A program made the position numbers and the translations under genes. A stretch of 64,000 bases of DNA from an uncultured Pelagimonas sp. (lineage in GTDB: Bacteria > Pseudomonadota > Alphaproteobacteria > Rhodobacterales > Rhodobacteraceae). The stretch lies in the NCBI GenBank assembly GCA_947499735.1, contig CANMPP010000001.1:248001-312000 (forward strand), given 5' to 3'. Every line of letters starts with the position of its first letter. Within the stretch, counting starts at the first letter, position 1. Under the pieces are notes generated by a model. The model worked only from the letters and a program-made list of their open reading frames with translations, was not told where the DNA came from and did no database searches. Positions 62,482-64,000 of this stretch are shown in pieces.

Positions 62482-64000
62482 TTAAGCTGCTGATTGCGCC
62501 GCAAAACGTTCGTAAAAGCTTTCTGCCTCTTCGGCCATGTCTCGTAGCAATGCAGGGGTTGTGAACCGCGGCCCGAATTTTTCGGTTAGCGCATCGCAGC
62601 GATCTGCAGCCCATGCTGCACCAACGATGTCCAGCCAGCTGAACGGACCACCGGACCATGGGGCAAAGCCCCAGCCCAGGATTGCGCCGACATCGCCTTC
62701 ACGGATATCTTCCAATACGCCTTCTTCCAATGCGCGTACGGCCTCCAGAACCTGTGCAAAGATCAGGCGTTGCTGAACCTCTGCCAATTCTGGTTGTTCC
62801 TCTGCAAGCGCATATTGGTCAGCCAATCCTTCCCAAAGCCCAGTGCGTTTGCCCTTTTCATTATAGGTGTAAAACCCGGCGCTCGCCTTACGGCCCAAAC
62901 GGCCCTTATCGGCCATCCAGAACAGGACATCATCGACTGCACCATCCGGATAGGCGTCGCCCATTGCTGCCTTTGTGGCCTTGGCGATTTTGACACCCAA
63001 ATCGATCGAGGTCTCATCCACCAACTGTAAGGGTCCAACCGGCATGCCCAGCATTTGTGCGGCATTTTCAACAAGGGCAGGCGAGACACCTTCGGCGACC
63101 ATACGAATGCCTTCGTTGATATAAGGAATGATGCAGCGGTTCGCGTAAAAGAAGCGAGCGTCATTGACGACAATCGGTGTTTTGCGGATTTGGCGCACGA
63201 AATCCAACGCTTTGGCGACAGCGACGGATCCTGTTTCCTTGCCTTTGATGATTTCCACCAACATCATTTTTTCAACCGGCGAGAAGAAATGGATGCCGAT
63301 ATATTGCTCGGGCCGTTCTGATGCTTTTGCCAATTGCGTGATCGGCAGGGTTGACGTGTTCGTGGCAAAGACACAGTCATTTGAAATCACTGCTTCGACG
63401 CGTTTTGTGATCTCGGCCTTGATGCTTGGATCTTCAAAAACCGCTTCCACGATCAGATCGCAGTCTTTTAACAACGCGACATCATCGGTTGCCGTGATGC
63501 GGCTAAGAAGGGCGTCTTTTTTCTCTTGCGTGGTTTTTCCACGTTTGATGCCTTTATCCGCATAGCTTGCGCTGTAGTCTTTGCCTTTGTCGGCCGCAGC
63601 CTGATCGCGATCTAAAAGAACGACGTCTATTCCGGCTTGCGCAGAAACCAGCGCAATGCCTGCGCCCATCATGCCTGCGCCAAGTACACCAACTTTCTTT
63701 ACGGTCTGATCCGGAATGTCTGGGCGGTTGGCGCCTTTTTCCAATGCTTCTTTATTGATGAACAAAGATCTGATCATCGACGATGATGATGGATCCATCA
63801 GGACATTGGTGAACCAACGTGCTTCGATCTTCAGCGCTGTGTCAAACGGGACCTGCGCACCTTCATAGACGGCTGACAACATCGCTTTGGCTGCCGGATA
63901 GACGCCCTTTGTCTTGCCATGCACCATGGCGGATGCGCCGACAAAAGTCATAAAGCCTGCTGGGTGATAGGGCGTCCCGCCGGGCATTTTATAGCCCTTT
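62482..64000 (-). CDS. fatty acid oxidation complex alpha subunit (FadB/FadJ-like), 3' part
   Basis: About 506 codons are present and the frame is open through the right edge, so the N-terminal enoyl-CoA hydratase part lies outside. Present are the end of the linker, the NAD site VGVLGAGMMGAGIALVSAQAG, the 3-hydroxyacyl-CoA dehydrogenase catalytic region GIHFFSPVEKMMLVEII, and the two C-terminal dehydrogenase domains (FYANRCIIPYINEG; WGFAPWSGGPFSWLD). It oxidises hydroxyacyl-CoA in beta-oxidation. The internal ATG near 63987 is in mid-protein and is not the start. Confidence 0.93.
   Translation of the reverse strand, partial: KGYKMPGGTPYHPAGFMTFVGASAMVHGKTKGVYPAAKAMLSAVYEGAQVPFDTALKIEARWFTNVLMDPSSSSMIRSLFINKEALEKGANRPDIPDQTVKKVGVLGAGMMGAGIALVSAQAGIDVVLLDRDQAAADKGKDYSASYADKGIKRGKTTQEKKDALLSRITATDDVALLKDCDLIVEAVFEDPSIKAEITKRVEAVISNDCVFATNTSTLPITQLAKASERPEQYIGIHFFSPVEKMMLVEIIKGKETGSVAVAKALDFVRQIRKTPIVVNDARFFYANRCIIPYINEGIRMVAEGVSPALVENAAQMLGMPVGPLQLVDETSIDLGVKIAKATKAAMGDAYPDGAVDDVLFWMADKGRLGRKASAGFYTYNEKGKRTGLWEGLADQYALAEEQPELAEVQQRLIFAQVLEAVRALEEGVLEDIREGDVGAILGWGFAPWSGGPFSWLDIVGAAWAADRCDALTEKFGPRFTTPALLRDMAEEAESFYERFAAQSAA

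Overview
The window looks like chromosomal DNA of a marine alphaproteobacterium of the Roseobacter group (Rhodobacteraceae). The evidence is gene content and order: DUF5665 gene next to rpsO and pnp, ilvE beside a petP/petR-type MarR and response-regulator pair followed by xseB-ispA-dxs, an aglEFGAK alpha-glucoside operon facing a LacI repressor with glk, a polyamine-type ABC operon, and an alphaproteobacterial che operon. Base composition appears moderate for this family, with AT-rich pockets near 5.1-7 kb, 9.0-9.5 kb and 58.5-58.8 kb. I cannot name a genus. I see no tRNA, rRNA, CRISPR array, intact insertion sequence or prophage.

Layout. 1-5 kb: end of a DUF1643 gene, a small membrane protein, rpsO, a methyltransferase, a polysaccharide deacetylase and pnp. 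5-9.5 kb: accessory and partly decayed, with an orphan secreted protein, a 95-codon copy of the ada 3' end, a LysR remnant, an AraC regulator and a Tat-exported metallo-hydrolase. 9.5-16 kb: a DctB/DctD-like two-component system followed by a TRAP transporter (P, Q, M). 16-20 kb: a NIPSNAP protein, intact ada, aqpZ, an orphan OmpR-type regulator and an L,D-transpeptidase-fold protein. 20-25.6 kb: a polyamine/spermidine-type ABC operon. 25.6-33.4 kb: a PAS protein with an MCP-like helical tail, ilvE, petP/petR, and xseB-ispA-dxs for isoprenoid supply. 33.4-41.7 kb: AMP nucleosidase, an HU protein, a zinc-ribbon membrane protein, ftsE-ftsX-plsC, a flavin-fold protein, an NMNAT-Nudix fusion and purine nucleoside phosphorylase. 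41.7-51.8 kb: alpha- and beta-glucoside uptake and breakdown, with two matching LacI-type operators in the divergent promoter region. 51.9-58.5 kb: a nine-gene chemotaxis operon on the minus strand. 58.8-64 kb: glpD-glpK, a small unknown gene, and the 3' part of a fatty-acid-oxidation alpha subunit that runs off the end.

How parts work together. Three solute uptake systems (TRAP, polyamine-type ABC, alpha-glucoside ABC) each carry a strong stem-loop directly after the binding-protein gene, which fits differential expression of binding protein over permeases. The agl cluster takes in disaccharides, hydrolyses them in the cytoplasm (AglA, GH1) and phosphorylates the glucose (Glk). GlpD/GlpK and AqpZ handle glycerol, glycerol 3-phosphate and water.

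Most interesting points: the DctD-like regulator has lost the whole GAFTGA loop needed to contact sigma-54; the che operon encodes an unknown 123-residue helical protein with a DxxxQ motif that could be a CheZ/CheT-like phosphatase, plus a CheB whose receiver domain has lost its acidic pair; the ada 3' end exists twice, in direct orientation about 10.4 kb apart, with 80 identical residues but about a dozen silent differences; and a 13-bp inverted repeat overlaps the ribosome-binding site of the NIPSNAP gene. I did not find a clearly new multi-gene defence or biosynthetic system.
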